In this document: positions 24,368-35,683 of the stretch, one piece after another
Position numbering within the stretch: position 1 is the first letter of the stretch
Layout of the letters: each line of letters starts with the position of its first letter
Assembly: GCA_963921195.1 (NCBI GenBank)
Contig: OY992540.1
Location: 78,171,337 to 78,235,336 of the forward strand
Source of the DNA: Pegoplata infirma
Lineage: Eukaryota; Arthropoda; Insecta; Diptera; Anthomyiidae
DNA: 64,000 nucleotides
Direction: 5' to 3'
Notes under the pieces: model-generated
Seen by the model: only the letters and a program-made list of their open reading frames with translations
Databases searched by the model: none
What the model was told of the DNA's origin: nothing
Made by a program: the position numbers and the translations under genes

Positions 24368-25340
24368 CACTCAAAAAAACCATTAACTTAAACTTTGGAA
24401 AAATTTTCTTCAAAATAGTTTATAAATTTTCCCACAATTTAGTTAAATTTAACTAAAATTTTGGAAATTTTCCCAACTTTAAGGAAAAAATTTTAGTTCA
24501 TGGACTGTTAAATAGGCCATAATTTTCCTTAAATCGAATTCCCTAATACATGGAAAAAATTCTTACCGCCAAAGAAAGTTTCCCTAAATAAATGAAAAAA
24601 AATCTTTATTTTTAAGACATATTTCTTAAAACAAAATTTAGTTCAAAAAATTCAGTTTTAGGACGTAATTTACTTCCAATTAGTTCATCATATTTATCTT
24701 CTTTAATTTGAGGAAGTTTTTTCCACAAGTTTAGTAAATTTTTTAAAACTTGAAATTGTTTTTTTGATTTATGTATTTTGTTCGTGCTTGCTTGTAATTC
24801 ACATTTTGTTTATTATTTGTAGTGCATGAATACAAAAAGTTTGATCTTGTATAACAAGTAATAAATTTAATATTTACATTTTTTTTCTACGCATGTGTCA
24901 GAAAAAAAATAATATTTTAATCACAACAAAGACCTTGGCTTTGGCGTGTTTTCCCATTGTCTGGGAACAAAAGTCAAATACAAAGTTTTTGTTGTAATTT
25001 AACTAAAAAAACTAATGAAATTTATTACTTGACTCTAAGAAACAGATGTTTCTTCATATTTAAAACAAAATATGTACCCAATGAGAATTATGTGTGTATT
25101 CACATGCTATTCTATTAATAAACCATTAAAAAATATAATATTAAATAATTTTTAGGAAAAATTTCCTTATCAGAAATTTTTTGGGAAATTTTTTCCCATT
25201 TTCTAGTTCAAATTTGTCCTTCTTTTAAAGAAAAATATGGTATAAAAAGTAGGAATACATGGCAATGGAGCTAAATCATTATCAATTTTCCTTGGAATTA
25301 GTTAATTTTCCCATTTATAAGTTAGTTTTTTTTCTGAGTG
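24368..25340 (+). mobile_element. CACTC-ended element, TA duplication
   Basis: It starts CACTCAAAAAAACCATTAAC and ends TTTTTTTCTGAGTG, with TA on both sides (24366-24367, 25341-25342). Removing it restores a family A context (GAATCTATGAATACCCTCCAC) that exists uninterrupted near 41905-41920. It is homologous to 62979-64000. Confidence 0.85.
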
Positions 25341-26038
25341 TACCCTCCACAATGCCCATTTTAAGTGATAGTAAATTTTCTAACGTGAAAAAAATAACAG
25401 TTTTGATTAGAAATATTTTTTTTTGTGTAAAAAAAAAATTTTTTAGTAATTTAAAAAAAAAAAAATAATTTACAAATTTTTTTTTTTGAGTGTAAAATTT
25501 TTTTTGAGTGTAAAATTTTTTTCGAGTGTATTTTTTTTTTGTTTTGGTATAAAAATATTTTTGAGTGACAAAAATACGTTGTAAAATATTTTTGTGACTT
25601 ACCAATGTTTTTAAACAGGTTTAACGGTTTTTCAACACGTGAATTTAAGGTGAAGCTAATCTGAAATTCACGGTTTTGGTAATAACTTTTGAACCACTAG
25701 ACCGATTTGGGTGAAATTCAATACGAACTAGGCTGGAGGAACGAAAAATATATATGCCAAGCTTCAGCATTTTCAGAACTGCTTTTCGAAAGTTATAGTG
25801 CTTTTTATCTCATAAATTCACGAAAAACCCTTGCCGAAATTCAGTCTTTTGATCATAACTTTTGAACCACTGGACCGATTTCGCTAGATTGCACTGCCAA
25901 CCTGACCAGGCAAATGCCCAACATATATGCCAAACTTCAGGAGCCTCCGTAAAGTCTTTCAAAAGTTAGCGTGTTTTCAACATACATACAGACGGACAGA
26001 CGGACGGACGGACATCGCTAAAAAGTCTTAGATTCGTA
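25341..26038 (+). mobile_element. family A copy
   Basis: Continuation of the family A sequence beyond the 24368-25340 insertion: TACCCTCCACAATGCCCA, the CACTCAAAAAT-type block, repeated GAACCACTGGACCGATTT segments and a (GACG)n run near 25990-26012. Interrupted again at 26039. Confidence 0.75.
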
Positions 26039-26419
26039 CACAGAAAATAAAATCGTTAAATTTAAATCAACAAACTTCAATTGCAAATCAACCAAGCATG
26101 ATATCAACCAAACATTTAGTAAAAACGGCCGCATGTTAGTCCATAATACCAAACTTCGATTTTGTTTTCAACAAACTCAGAGAAGTAATTTTATTTCAAA
26201 ATTCTTTTATCATGTAAATAAACAGTGTTCGCGTTTCTTAAATTTCTTTGTTGAAAAAAAAAATCATTTGTCGGATCAACAAATTGAGTTTGTGTTTGTT
26301 GAATTTGTTGAATTTGACGTTTGTTGATATTACAAATTTCCATATAGGAGTACTTTAGTGATAAAATTAATTGTATTCACAAATATGGAGGTTAATATAG
26401 CAATTCGTTTTTTTCTGTG
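26039..26419 (-). mobile_element. CACAG-ended MITE, TA duplication
   Basis: It starts CACAGAAAATAAAATCG and ends CGTTTTTTTCTGTG, with TA at 26037-26038 and 26420-26421. It is the inverted relative of 10632-11108. Confidence 0.8.
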
Positions 26420-27190
26420 TATGTAAAATCTTCTGAGACATTTTTCGTAAAGAAAAAGTCTCAGATTCTGAGATATTTTTCGTATAGAAAAAATCTGAAA
26501 TATTGAAACATTTTTCGTATAGAAAAAGTCTCAGACTCTGAGACATTTTTCTTATACTAAAAGTCTTAGATTCCGAGACATTTTTCGTATGGAGAAGTAT
26601 CAGATTCTGAAACGTTGTTGGCATAAAAAAGTCTTCGAATTTTCGAATAGTAAAAATCTGAGACTTTTTCTATATATTGTTAGATTTTTCGTATAAAAAA
26701 GTCTCAGATTCTGAGACGTTTTGCATATAGACTCTGAGACATTTTTCGTATATAAAAAGTCTAAGATTCATAGACATTTTTCGTATAGAAAAAGTATCAG
26801 ATACTGAAACGTTTGACGTATAAAAAAGTCTTAGATTATGAGACATTTTTCGTATAGAAAAAGTCTCAGATTCTGAGACATTTTTCGTGTAGATAAAGTT
26901 TCAGGTTCTGAGACATTTTTCGTATTAAATAAGTCTCTGATCTAAAACGTTTTTCGTGTAAAAAAAGTCTCAAACACTTAGAAATTTATCGTATAAAAAT
27001 ATTCTCAGAACCTGAGAATTTTTTCTTAAAGAAATTGTGACACTTGTCGCATAGAAAAATTCTCAGATTCTGAGACATTCTTTGTATAGAAAAATGTTCA
27101 GATTCTGAGACATTTGTCGTATAGAGAAAGTTTCAGATTCAGAGACATTTTTCATATAGGAAAAGTCTCAGATTCTCAGATGAAAATGTC
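26420..27190. repeat. about 36-base palindromic-unit minisatellite
   Basis: About 20 degenerate tandem copies of a unit containing TCTCAGATTCTGAGA followed by CATTTTTCGTATAGAAAAAG. Each unit has an internal perfect or near-perfect palindrome, CTCAGATTCTGAG. Confidence 0.85.
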
Positions 27191-27224
27191 TCATTAAAAC
27201 CAAATTGTTCTACACGAACATCAT

Positions 27225-27634
27225 GGTTTAGATTAGTTAAGAAAATTTTAAACTACATTTGGACAATTTTGAAAATACATTTGGAAAATTCTAAAATACA
27301 ATTGGACAATTTTAAAATACATTTGGAAGTTTTTAAAATACATTTGGACAATTTTAAAATAAATTTGGACAATTTCAAAATACATTTGGAAAATTTTAAA
27401 CTACATTTGGACAATTTTAAAATATATTTCGATAATTTTTAAATACATTTGGACAATTTTTAAATATATTTGGGCAATTTTAAAACACATTTAGACAATT
27501 TTAAAATTAATTTGGACAATTTTAAAATTAATTTGGACAATTTTAAAATATATTTGGATAATTTTAAAATACATTTGGACAATTTTAAAATACGTTTGGA
27601 CAATTTTAAAATTCATTTGGACAATTTTAAAATA
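27225..27634 (+). repeat. 21-base minisatellite (ACATTTGGACAATTTTAAAAT)
   Basis: About 19 tandem copies of a 21-base unit. Because 21 is divisible by three, several frames stay open and give seven-residue repeat proteins such as LDNFKIH; I treat these as artefacts. The array continues after the 27635-28513 insertion to about 28560. Confidence 0.9.
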
Positions 27635-28513
27635 CACTCAAAAAAAAAACTGTAAAGTTAGCAAAAAAAGCTTGTAAACCTACAAGAAAATTTGCTGATT
27701 TTGAACCCACAATTTTTTTGGTAAAGTTAGCAAAAACGTTTTGCTAAAAATTAGTTAACTGAAATAATTTTTATTTCAACTTAGTTCATACACATTTGAG
27801 GACCCCATTGGGTTCGGACCCAATAGGTCCAGACCCCGATGGGCCTAGACCTAGTTGGGTTCCTTAAAAATCGTCATAGTTTTTGATCCAAAATTTGTGT
27901 CCGTTTCGCTCTACCTTGCTTAGTTTTTGAGATACGTGATTTTAGGGGATCACTGGGGTCTTGAGAACTAAAAAACTCGATAACTTCAAAAATATTACTC
28001 GGAGAGCTTTTGGTTATTGTTCTACGTGTTGAGAGCTACAAAAATTCTTTTGGACTTTTTGTTGTGTCGGCAATATTTACCGAGATATGAGCATTTTAAA
28101 ATTTTCGGGAATGCTAACTTTTTTGGATCCAAAGTTAGGTCCCATTAGGGTCCACACATGTAAAGACGACCCGCGAAAGTATGGGGATTCTAAGAACCAA
28201 AAATTCCCTCCATTTTGCTCTATCTGGCTTAGTTTCCGAGATAGCGCCATTTTAAGTTTTCTGAAAAAAAAAAAAAAATTACCATTTATTTTTGCTAATG
28301 TTAGCAAAAAATCTTGTAAAAATGTTGTCAACTCAATTTCAAATTTAGCAAAAGAAATTAGTTCAAAGTTTGTTTAAAATTGCTAATGTGCTAAATGAAG
28401 TTTACAAGAATTTTTTGCTAACATGCTAATCTCAACTAAAAATTTGCTAAAAGTTAGCTAACTAGCATTAGCAAAAAAAAATTAGTAAATCTACTAACGT
28501 ATTTTTTTGAGTG
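27635..28513 (+). mobile_element. CACTC-ended element inside a minisatellite, TA duplication
   Basis: It starts CACTCAAAAAAAAAACTG and ends TATTTTTTTGAGTG. TA at 27633-27634 and 28514-28515 belongs to the interrupted minisatellite unit (AAAATACATTTGG). The interior is shared with 18987-19759. Confidence 0.9.
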
Positions 28514-28798
28514 TACATTTGGACAATTTTAAGATACATTTGGAAATTTTTAAAATGTAATTTAGTTTTTGCTAAATAGTCTTGACAAGATCTTAACGAG
28601 ATCGAAGTGTCTGCTAAGTCGATAAGAAGTAAGAATATCATAGTGTAATTAGTAAAGAAAAATGACCTCAAGCTAGAATAAACCTACTTAAAACATAATA
28701 CAGGTAAAGCTCGATATAACGAATGATAAATTGTTTGACCCACTCGTTATATCGGTATTTTTTATTAAAATAACCAAGTAAACAGTGAATTCTTTACA

Positions 28799-29305
28799 CT
28801 TTAAACTAGAGATGGGCGCGTGAGTGATTTTTGACTCACACTCACTCACGCTCACGACAGGAATTTTTGAATCACGCATACTCACTCACGAGCATATTTT
28901 TTCTACTCACACTCACTCACAATCACGTGAGTAAATTTAAAACAACTCACACTCACGTGCACTCACGCAAGCTTGACTTACACTCACGAAAATTTCAAAA
29001 ACTATAATTTCAAAAATCTTTCAAAATTTACAGTTCAGCGAAATTTTACATTTTTTTTTTGCTTTTTTCGTGACAAAATCATAAATTATGCCAAATTTTA
29101 CAATTTTTTTTGTTGTTTTTTTGGTACAATAGGAAATATAAAGAGAAAATAATTCACCCAAACTCACGCAAAAAAACGACTCACGCACACTCACTAACGC
29201 AAAAATCTTACTCACGCACACTCACTCACGCAATTTTTTTCTCCACTCACAATCACGTGAGTAAAATTGAAATCAGTCACACTCACGCGTGATCACGCGT
29301 AAAAA
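28799..29305. mobile_element. CACTCACG-repeat element, right end missing
   Basis: The left terminus TAGAGATGGGC starts at 28807, followed by dense CACTCAC words. The stretch 29215-29300 matches window positions 1-90 almost exactly and then stops at GATCACGCGT, before the terminus present at 120-130. It is therefore a 3'-truncated copy. Confidence 0.65.
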
Positions 29306-29604
29306 ATAAATAAATTAACTGAAACCAAAAGTACGGTATTTTGGAAATTACCGATTTCAAAAAATCCTCTGCAGCGAGTTTAGACCTAGCAACTTTTTTT
29401 GACCTTTTCAACTGATTTTTGCTTTTTTTTGATAGCAAACGTTCGTTATAATGAGCGGGACATGTTTTAAACATTCGATACATAAGGTAAATAGTGTTTA
29501 AATGTGGGTTGTTCGTTATTTTGATAGTAAAATTTTTGAAACGTTCGTTAAAAAAGGTTGTCAATGTTAAAATTTTTGTCGTTCGTTATATCGAATATTC
29601 GTTA

Positions 29605-30290
29605 GATTAGATTAAAGAGACCCTATGCACTGCGACCAGAAAGATCTATTGTGCAGCCTAAAAAGGGTGCCCTAAATATTCAAGCTCTTAATAAAGCCAA
29701 GAATCCTATTTGGCAGAGAGTTCCACACGTCGGTCGGTGATATTAAGTGTCCCCCTAGATGTTGAAGTCTTCTACCAGTCAGTCTTGGGCATGTACAAAG
29801 TATATGTTGTGCTGTCTTCTCCTATATCTCGCAGAATCTGCACGTGTCCGTGTCAAATAGATTTTTCTTTCTAAGTTGGTAACGTAGGTTACAATATCCA
29901 GTTAGGTAGGACGTTAGGATTCGAAGATCCTTTTTGTCTAAAGACGGTAATCGTTTAGATACAGTGTTGGATGGAATTATGAATATTTTTGCCTGCCGCT
30001 GCCCAGCGCAATACTTAGTTCCAATGTTCCATGAACTTAGATTCACTCCATATTTTGAGCTTATACCTAACATGTCCCGATGGCAAACCAAAGAATGGTT
30101 CAGGGCCAATAAAGGGTCGCCGGGCACCACAATTTGCCAAACAGTCAGCGCTTTCGTTTCCCGTGTGACCCTCATATCCCGGAATCCATACGACTGTCAG
30201 GTCGTTATGTCGTCCTAGTTCGTTAAGTGACTCAATGCAGTTCGTGACCCGTCCGGATGTCACCTCATAAGCTATGAGAGCTTTAAGTGC
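29605..30290 (-). pseudogene. non-LTR retrotransposon fragment, RNase H C-terminus
   Basis: Minus-strand frames encode the C-terminal part of a LINE ORF2 RNase H domain. They include VVWIPGYEGHTGNESADCLA (His-containing loop, and the Asp of the GNESAD motif), then after a frameshift near 30015-30040 GQRQAKIFIIPSN, TGYCNLRYQL and DTCRFCE, the zinc-knuckle-like tail of such proteins. The exact 10-bp direct repeats atattcgtta (29595-29604 and 30291-30300) look like a target duplication. It is a 5'-truncated, dead insertion inside the Tigger-like element; Jockey/I-type affinity is inferred. Confidence 0.8.
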
Positions 30291-30333
30291 ATATTCGTTA
30301 AATCGAGATTAGTTAAACCGGGCTTTCACTGTA

Positions 30334-31580
30334 TTTTAAAGGTCAAATAAAACAATTTTTTTTTTAATAAAATTTAATCAGAATTTAAATTATTTAAGAA
30401 CTTTAAAATTGTTCCGATTTGAATACCATTTTAAATTTTTTTTACATATCATTTTAAAATTATAAATCAAAAAAAAATCTCTTGTAATGTATCATGACAC
30501 AAACCATTTGACCTTGTTTTAATCAATCATATCTATTTACTAAATTAACTGTTTATTTACTAAATAAAACTACAAAATCATTGTCTATTAAACCACCAAA
30601 AAAAAAAGTGTTGCCATAAAAAAAATAATAAACGTGAACAAAAATTTAATGGTGTCTAAAGCGCTGGTTTATTGTAAATTTAACACACTTATCTTTAACG
30701 ACCCATCATTGCCGTTGGTGCACTGCAACATCTAACAATAAAAAATGTTTTTTATTTCATAAACATGGATTCCAGACACTGCCACAGACTTCTCTTATTA
30801 AAGTATATTTTTCCAATATAATTTTTCCAAACACAAACACTTTAAAGTGATTATTGTGATGCAGCATGCACCAGCTGCTGCAATATCACACCATTACCAC
30901 CAGTGCCAACCAACATCATCACTGCAGCCAACAATGACTATGTAAAATTCTTTTTTTTTTTTAATGTAAGCTGTTGTTATTTTCTTATCAGTGTCTTACA
31001 CTTCACACTTGTTGCAACAATTGCTGCAACATTAAAAAAAATGTGCGCCTTCTTCATCATCATCATTATTATCGTCAGCAACAAACAACATCATTATTAA
31101 TATTAGAAGACTATAGAGTTGTTACAAGACTTTGTCACTTCCAAGCCTCAACTAATGTGGTTTGTTGTTTGTGTTGGTGGTGTTTCTTTCTCAGAAATTT
31201 GATACAATTTGTTGTTTATTGTGGCATGTTCATTTTCAAAAGACGACTAATTTCCATATTTAAATGGTGTTGTGTTCGTTATTAATTATAACATGCATGT
31301 CATGTATTTTCCCACTAGATGTTTTTTGCGGTTTATTATGTGAGATCAATCTTTTTCCTTTTTATATACATGTCGGATGTATGAGAATATTGAAGTTTAT
31401 AGCGGTTTTAATTTTTTTTGTTTTAGTCTGTTGAACGAAATAATGATTTTATCCTTGAGCCTGTAGGCTAAATGTTCTACTTTAGTGTTACAAAAATTGT
31501 CTTAAATTAGAATATAAAGGTTATTAACAGTTTCACAAGGAGAGTTGCCATATTGAAATTTTTTACAGAAATCTCGATTA
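30334..31580. other. no gene seen, apparently low-copy DNA
   Basis: Contains CAT/CAA-rich simple sequence around 30860-31090 and a copy of the TATTTTAAAGGTCAAATAAAAC word shared with 34500, 34830 and 37060. Open frames lack domain features and splice context. Confidence 0.4.
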
Positions 31581-31581
31581 A

Positions 31582-31985
31582 ACCAAAACATAAGTGCTGG
31601 TTTAATCAGACGTGTAGGAATGCAGTAGATCCAGAGTCAGATTCAGTTATTAACGCCTTATGCAAACAGGCGAGAAACGAATGTGTCAGAGTACTCAAAC
31701 GTTAAAAGCTTCTTTACGAACATGGTATTACGGCAATGGTGAGAAAATGTGTGCTTCGTCACTTTCTCGTCCTTTTCCAAACCTATTTTTCTACTCGTTC
31801 CCTCAAGTTTAAAGGTGGCCAACGAACCCCCGAATACCCTGAAAAGTAGCAATTTTTTCTCTACGCTTTTCATGGTGATGAAAAGCATGGTTAATCACCA
31901 CCTTTTAAGTTATCAAAAGTGCGATTCACTTTTGCCATATATGACTTTCGTAGAAGACATTCTATTACAGATCTGTTAGCTTTCC
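31582..31985 (+). pseudogene. possible LINE ORF2 linker fragment
   Basis: Plus-strand frames near 31590-31980 encode stretches such as ARNECVRVLKR and, after breaks, segments resembling the linker between endonuclease and reverse transcriptase in Jockey-type ORF2 proteins. No catalytic motif is present, so this is tentative. Confidence 0.3.
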
Positions 31986-31989
31986 TGTC

Positions 31990-32270
31990 AAAACGTTAGA
32001 GTCGTTCAAATCTCCAATTTGGTCTATAGATTTTTTTGTCACTTTATATAATTTTCGGAAAGGTTTTGTATTTTTAGGTTATGTTTTATGTATCAAAATG
32101 TTCGAGGTGCCCTTACATTTTCGATTATAACTTTTAAACCGCCCAACAGATATCGCTCAAATGCAATACAATACAACAACAACTAAACACGTTAGGTTTC
32201 ATTATATCCGTGTAATTTCAACCAGAGTTATAGAGTAATGTAACAAATGGCATTTGAAAAAGTAGTAAAC
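31990..32270 (+). mobile_element. family A fragment
   Basis: Carries the family A segments ATTTTTAGGTTATG, CATTTTCGATTATAACTTTT and AACCGCCCAACAGATATCGC; both ends are lost. Confidence 0.6.
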
Positions 32271-32284
32271 AAAAACCATATGGT

Positions 32285-33021
32285 ATCCCAGCAAAACTTA
32301 GATTACCAAATAAGGTATAAAATAAGGTATAGGATCTCTTATTTTATACATTGCAGCATTGATGATTTTAACAGGCGATGAGACTTAAAGTAATGCATCC
32401 ACATTATCACAAACAATACCAGTAAGGTATAAAATAAGTCATAAATTTATAACGAAGAATACGAGTAAGGTGTAAAATATATGATATTTTATAGGTTACG
32501 AGAAATGAAATAATATAGCATACCAGAAGATAATATATAAGGTGTTACGAGTAGTGAAAAAGTAATTTTGTATTAAATTTACTCACGTGATTGTAAGTGA
32601 GTGTAAGTAGATAAAATATGCTCGTGAGTGTTTGTCGTTAGAAATTTCCTGTCGTGAGCCCATCTCTAGTTTAAACTTATGCATTTTTTTAAAAAATAAT
32701 TATTTTTTATGTTATTGTAATGCATTATGCATCCAATTACAAATAATGCATTATTTCAAACTTTCAAATAATACATAATGTAACCAAATATAAGTCATCC
32801 ATGATTTAATGTTTAGAAATAATAAATATGAAATACATTTTTTCCAATAATCATGCATTACGTAGCAAATTATTAGTAATGCATTATTTTTCACTTGAAA
32901 ATAATACATTGTGGAACAAATGTTTGGTAAGACATCCTAAAATAATGCTACAAATAAGGTATATACATTACCTGGTAATGTGTTATATAATCACTACCCA
33001 TTACCAAAGTTTTGCTGGGAT
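32285..33021. mobile_element. ATCCCAGCAAAACTT-ended element
   Basis: Perfect 15-base inverted ends ATCCCAGCAAAACTT (32285-32299 and the complement to 33021). AAATAAGGTATAAAAT and TAATGCATTAT words fill the two halves. It contains the CACTCACG-family right end at 32577-32676. End motif shared with 235-674. Confidence 0.75.
32577..32676. mobile_element. CACTCACG-element right end only
   Basis: The complement of this segment aligns with the left end at 28807-28940, allowing one gap of about 40 bases, and finishes at GCCCATCTCTA. It is a terminal fragment inside another element. Confidence 0.6.
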
Positions 33022-33154
33022 TGTTACGAAATTGTATTACAAATTGAAATCTGAACGAGATGGAGGATACCAGAATGCAGATAGTTTTTTGTCTCTCTTT
33101 GTTTTGAACTTGAGTGTGGTAAGTATTGCCAGATTTTTGGTGATGCCAGATCTA

Positions 33155-33985
33155 CAAAACCATATCCAATTGTATTTTAAAATTTTCAAAATGTATTTTA
33201 AAATTGTCCAAATGTATTTAAAACTGTCCAAATATATTTTAAAATTTTCCAAATGTAGTTTAAAATTGTGGAAATGTATTTTAAAACTGTCCAAATGTTT
33301 TCTAAAATTGTCCAAATGTAGTTTAAAAATTTCCAAATGTATTTTGAAACTTTCCAAATGTATTTTAAAATTTTCCAATTGTATTTTAAAAATTTCCAAA
33401 TGTATTTTCAAAATTGTTAAATTGTGTTTTAAAACTTTCCAAAAGTATTTTAACAATTTCCACATGTATTTCAAAAATTTCCAAATGTATTTTCAAAATT
33501 GTCCAAATATATTTTAAAATTTTCCAAATGTATTTTTACAATTTCCAAATGTATTTTAAAATTGTATTTTAAAAATTTCCAAATGTATTTTCAAAATTGT
33601 CCACATGTATTTTAAAATTTTCCAAATGTATTTTAAAAATATCCAAATGTATTTTAAAATTGTCTAAATGTATTTTGAAATTGTCGAAATGTATTTTAAA
33701 ATTGTCCAAATGTAGTTTAAAATTTTCCAAATGTATTTTAAAATTGTCCAAATATCAAAAATATTCTATGTACTATGTACATATAAGTCTATGTATATTT
33801 AAAAATAAATTTGGAAAATTTTAAAATACAATTCGACAATTTTTAAATACAATTGGAAATTTTAAATACATTTAGAAAATTTTACACTACATTTGAACAA
33901 TTTTAAAATATATTTGAATAATTTTAAAATACATTTGGAAAATTTTAGAATATATTTGGACAATTTTAAAATAAATTTGGATAAT
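33155..33985. repeat. 21-base minisatellite in two opposed blocks
   Basis: 33155-33755 has the unit in the orientation AAATGTATTTTAAAATTGTCC; 33790-33985 has the reverse complement. It is the same unit as at 27225-27634. Long frames of 145 and 229 codons here are products of the multiple-of-three period. Confidence 0.88.
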
Positions 33986-34129
33986 ATTTTGAGAATGTTA
34001 ATTCTGGCTCGAGGTCATTATTTCTTTACTAATTAAAACCATGATATTCTCATAGCATAATTTTCAATAAAATTTTTTTTTTTTTTTTGTTTGAAATTTA
34101 TTTATGTTGGCAAATTTATTTATTTATGT

Positions 34130-34640
34130 TAGCAAAAATAGAAACGATTTACTACAAAGTAGCAAACGAGTCTAATGACAAATCGTTTGTGCACAAACTA
34201 AAAAATAATACATATTCGCCTCTATTCACAACGAGAATTAGAAAGACGAAGAAATTGTACTATACTAATAAGGCAACGATTGTCAATAACCAACAAAAAT
34301 ATTTGAAACAATTTTACATACGATAGTCCATTGGACTACAACCATATGTTATTTGTGTTGTTGTTGTGAGTAATACTCCATATTAGGGTTATTCATCACA
34401 TGGCGTGCCAACCATTATGTTCAAATTCTGATTAATTTTTATTAAAAAATAAAAATTGTTTTATTCGGCCAGAATAAACATCCTCAAAATATTATATTTT
34501 AAAGGTCGAATTAAACAATTTTTATTTTTTCGTTGTGAATAGAGGCGAATATGTATTAATATTTTAGTTTGTGCACAAAAGATTTTTCATTAGACTCGTT
34601 TGCTACTTTGTAGTAAATCGTTTCTATTTTTGCTAAATAA
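34130..34640. mobile_element. MITE with about 100-base inverted repeats
   Basis: The segment AGAAACGATTTACTACAAAG (34139) through ATTCGCCTCTATTCACAACG recurs inverted at about 34532-34634. The interior has the AATTAATTTTTATTAAAAAA / AAAGGTCGAATTAAACAA repeat also found near 34800-34890 and 37010-37080. Confidence 0.65.
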
Positions 34641-34884
34641 TCTTGACAATGGAATCTTGACAAATTCCGAAACACGTGTCGATTAAGTCTTGCAAAAATG
34701 ACCAACATAAATAAATTTAAAACAAAAAAAAAATATTTTCTTGAAAATTATGCTATGAGAATATCATGGTTTTAATTAGTAAAGAAATAATGACCTCGAG
34801 CCAGAATAAACATCCTCAAAATATTATATTTTAAAGGTCGAATAAAACAATTTTTATTTTTTAATAAAAATTAATCAGAATTTA

Positions 34885-35035
34885 AATTTGGATAATTTTA
34901 AAATTAATTTGAACAATTTCAAAATACATTTGGATAATTTTAAAATTAATTTGGACAATTTTAAAATATATTTGGTCAACTTTGAAATACATTTGGACAA
35001 TTTTAGAATACATTTGGAAATTTTTAAAATACAAT
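34885..35035 (+). repeat. 21-base minisatellite, third block
   Basis: Degenerate ATTTGGACAATTTTAAAATA units as at 27225-27634. Confidence 0.8.
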
Positions 35036-35058
35036 AGGAAATGGCGTAGATTATCTTA

Positions 35059-35578
35059 CACTCAAAAAAAACCTTGTCGAATTACTAGCAATCCCATTTT
35101 AGCAATAATTCTTTTTTTTTAGAAATTTTTTTGTTGTTTTGGTCGATCGAAATTTACATTTTTTTTTTTTGTAATTATACATTTTTTTGTAAGTGTCCAA
35201 ATTTCCAAGGTAATTTTACAAAAAAAAAAAATATAGTAAAATCACCAGAATTCCTTATAAGTTTTATATCGTCAAAAAGTTTTAAAGTTGTAAATAAACA
35301 GTTTTATTGCTAAAAAGCCTGTTAAATTACAAAAAACGTCGTGATTTTTACTAAGATTTCTTCTAAAATATTAGGTAGCAAAAAATCTAGTAAAGTAACG
35401 AGAACTCCTTGTAAGTTTTATCGTCTCAAAAAATCGGTAAATTTACAATTTTATTGTTAAAAAGCTTGTAAAATTAGAAAAAGCTCGACATTTTTACAAG
35501 AAATTCTTGTTAAATAGGAGGTAGCAAAAAATAAAAGTAACAATCTTTTGTTGACATTTTACAAGGTTTTTTTTAGTG
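35059..35578. mobile_element. CACTC/CACTA-ended element
   Basis: Inverted ends CACTCAAAAAAAACCTTGT and ACAAGGTTTTTTTTAGTG. A left-side TA is present at 35057-35058; the right flank is aa. Right of it, family A sequence (AAGAATCGATCGCTGAC) continues to about 35670. Confidence 0.65.
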
Positions 35579-35683
35579 AAGAATCGATCGCTGACTAATA
35601 CTATATATACTTGTTGGGGTCCCAGACTGATATTTTGATGAGATACAAACGAAATGACCAACTTGTTTATACCCTCTACCACT

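Larger units (their letters stand above)
28701..30331. mobile_element. pogo/Tigger-like element with nested insertions
   Basis: The left end CAGGTAAAGCTCGATATAAC and the right end (complement reads CAGTGAAAGCCCGGTTTAAC) resemble pogo/Tigger termini. TA lies at 28699-28700 and 30332-30333. Subterminal GTTCGTTATATCG words recur on both sides. It carries a CACTCACG-repeat fragment (about 28807-29305) and a LINE fragment (29605-30290). No transposase. Confidence 0.75.

Noticed and set aside
28807..32668. One 3.9-kb hAT element with duplications ctttaaac/gtttaaac
   Set aside because: The left end lies inside a Tigger-like element and the right end inside the ATCCCAGC element. The supposed duplication also recurs at the unrelated end at 131-138, so it is probably part of the terminus.
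33037..33474. 145-codon minus-strand frame with heptad-like repeats
   Set aside because: It is the same minisatellite read on the other strand; the coiled-coil look is an artefact of the repeat.
32828..33517. 229-codon open frame
   Set aside because: Most of it is the 21-base minisatellite, which stays open because its period is a multiple of three. There is no start context, domain or splice signal.
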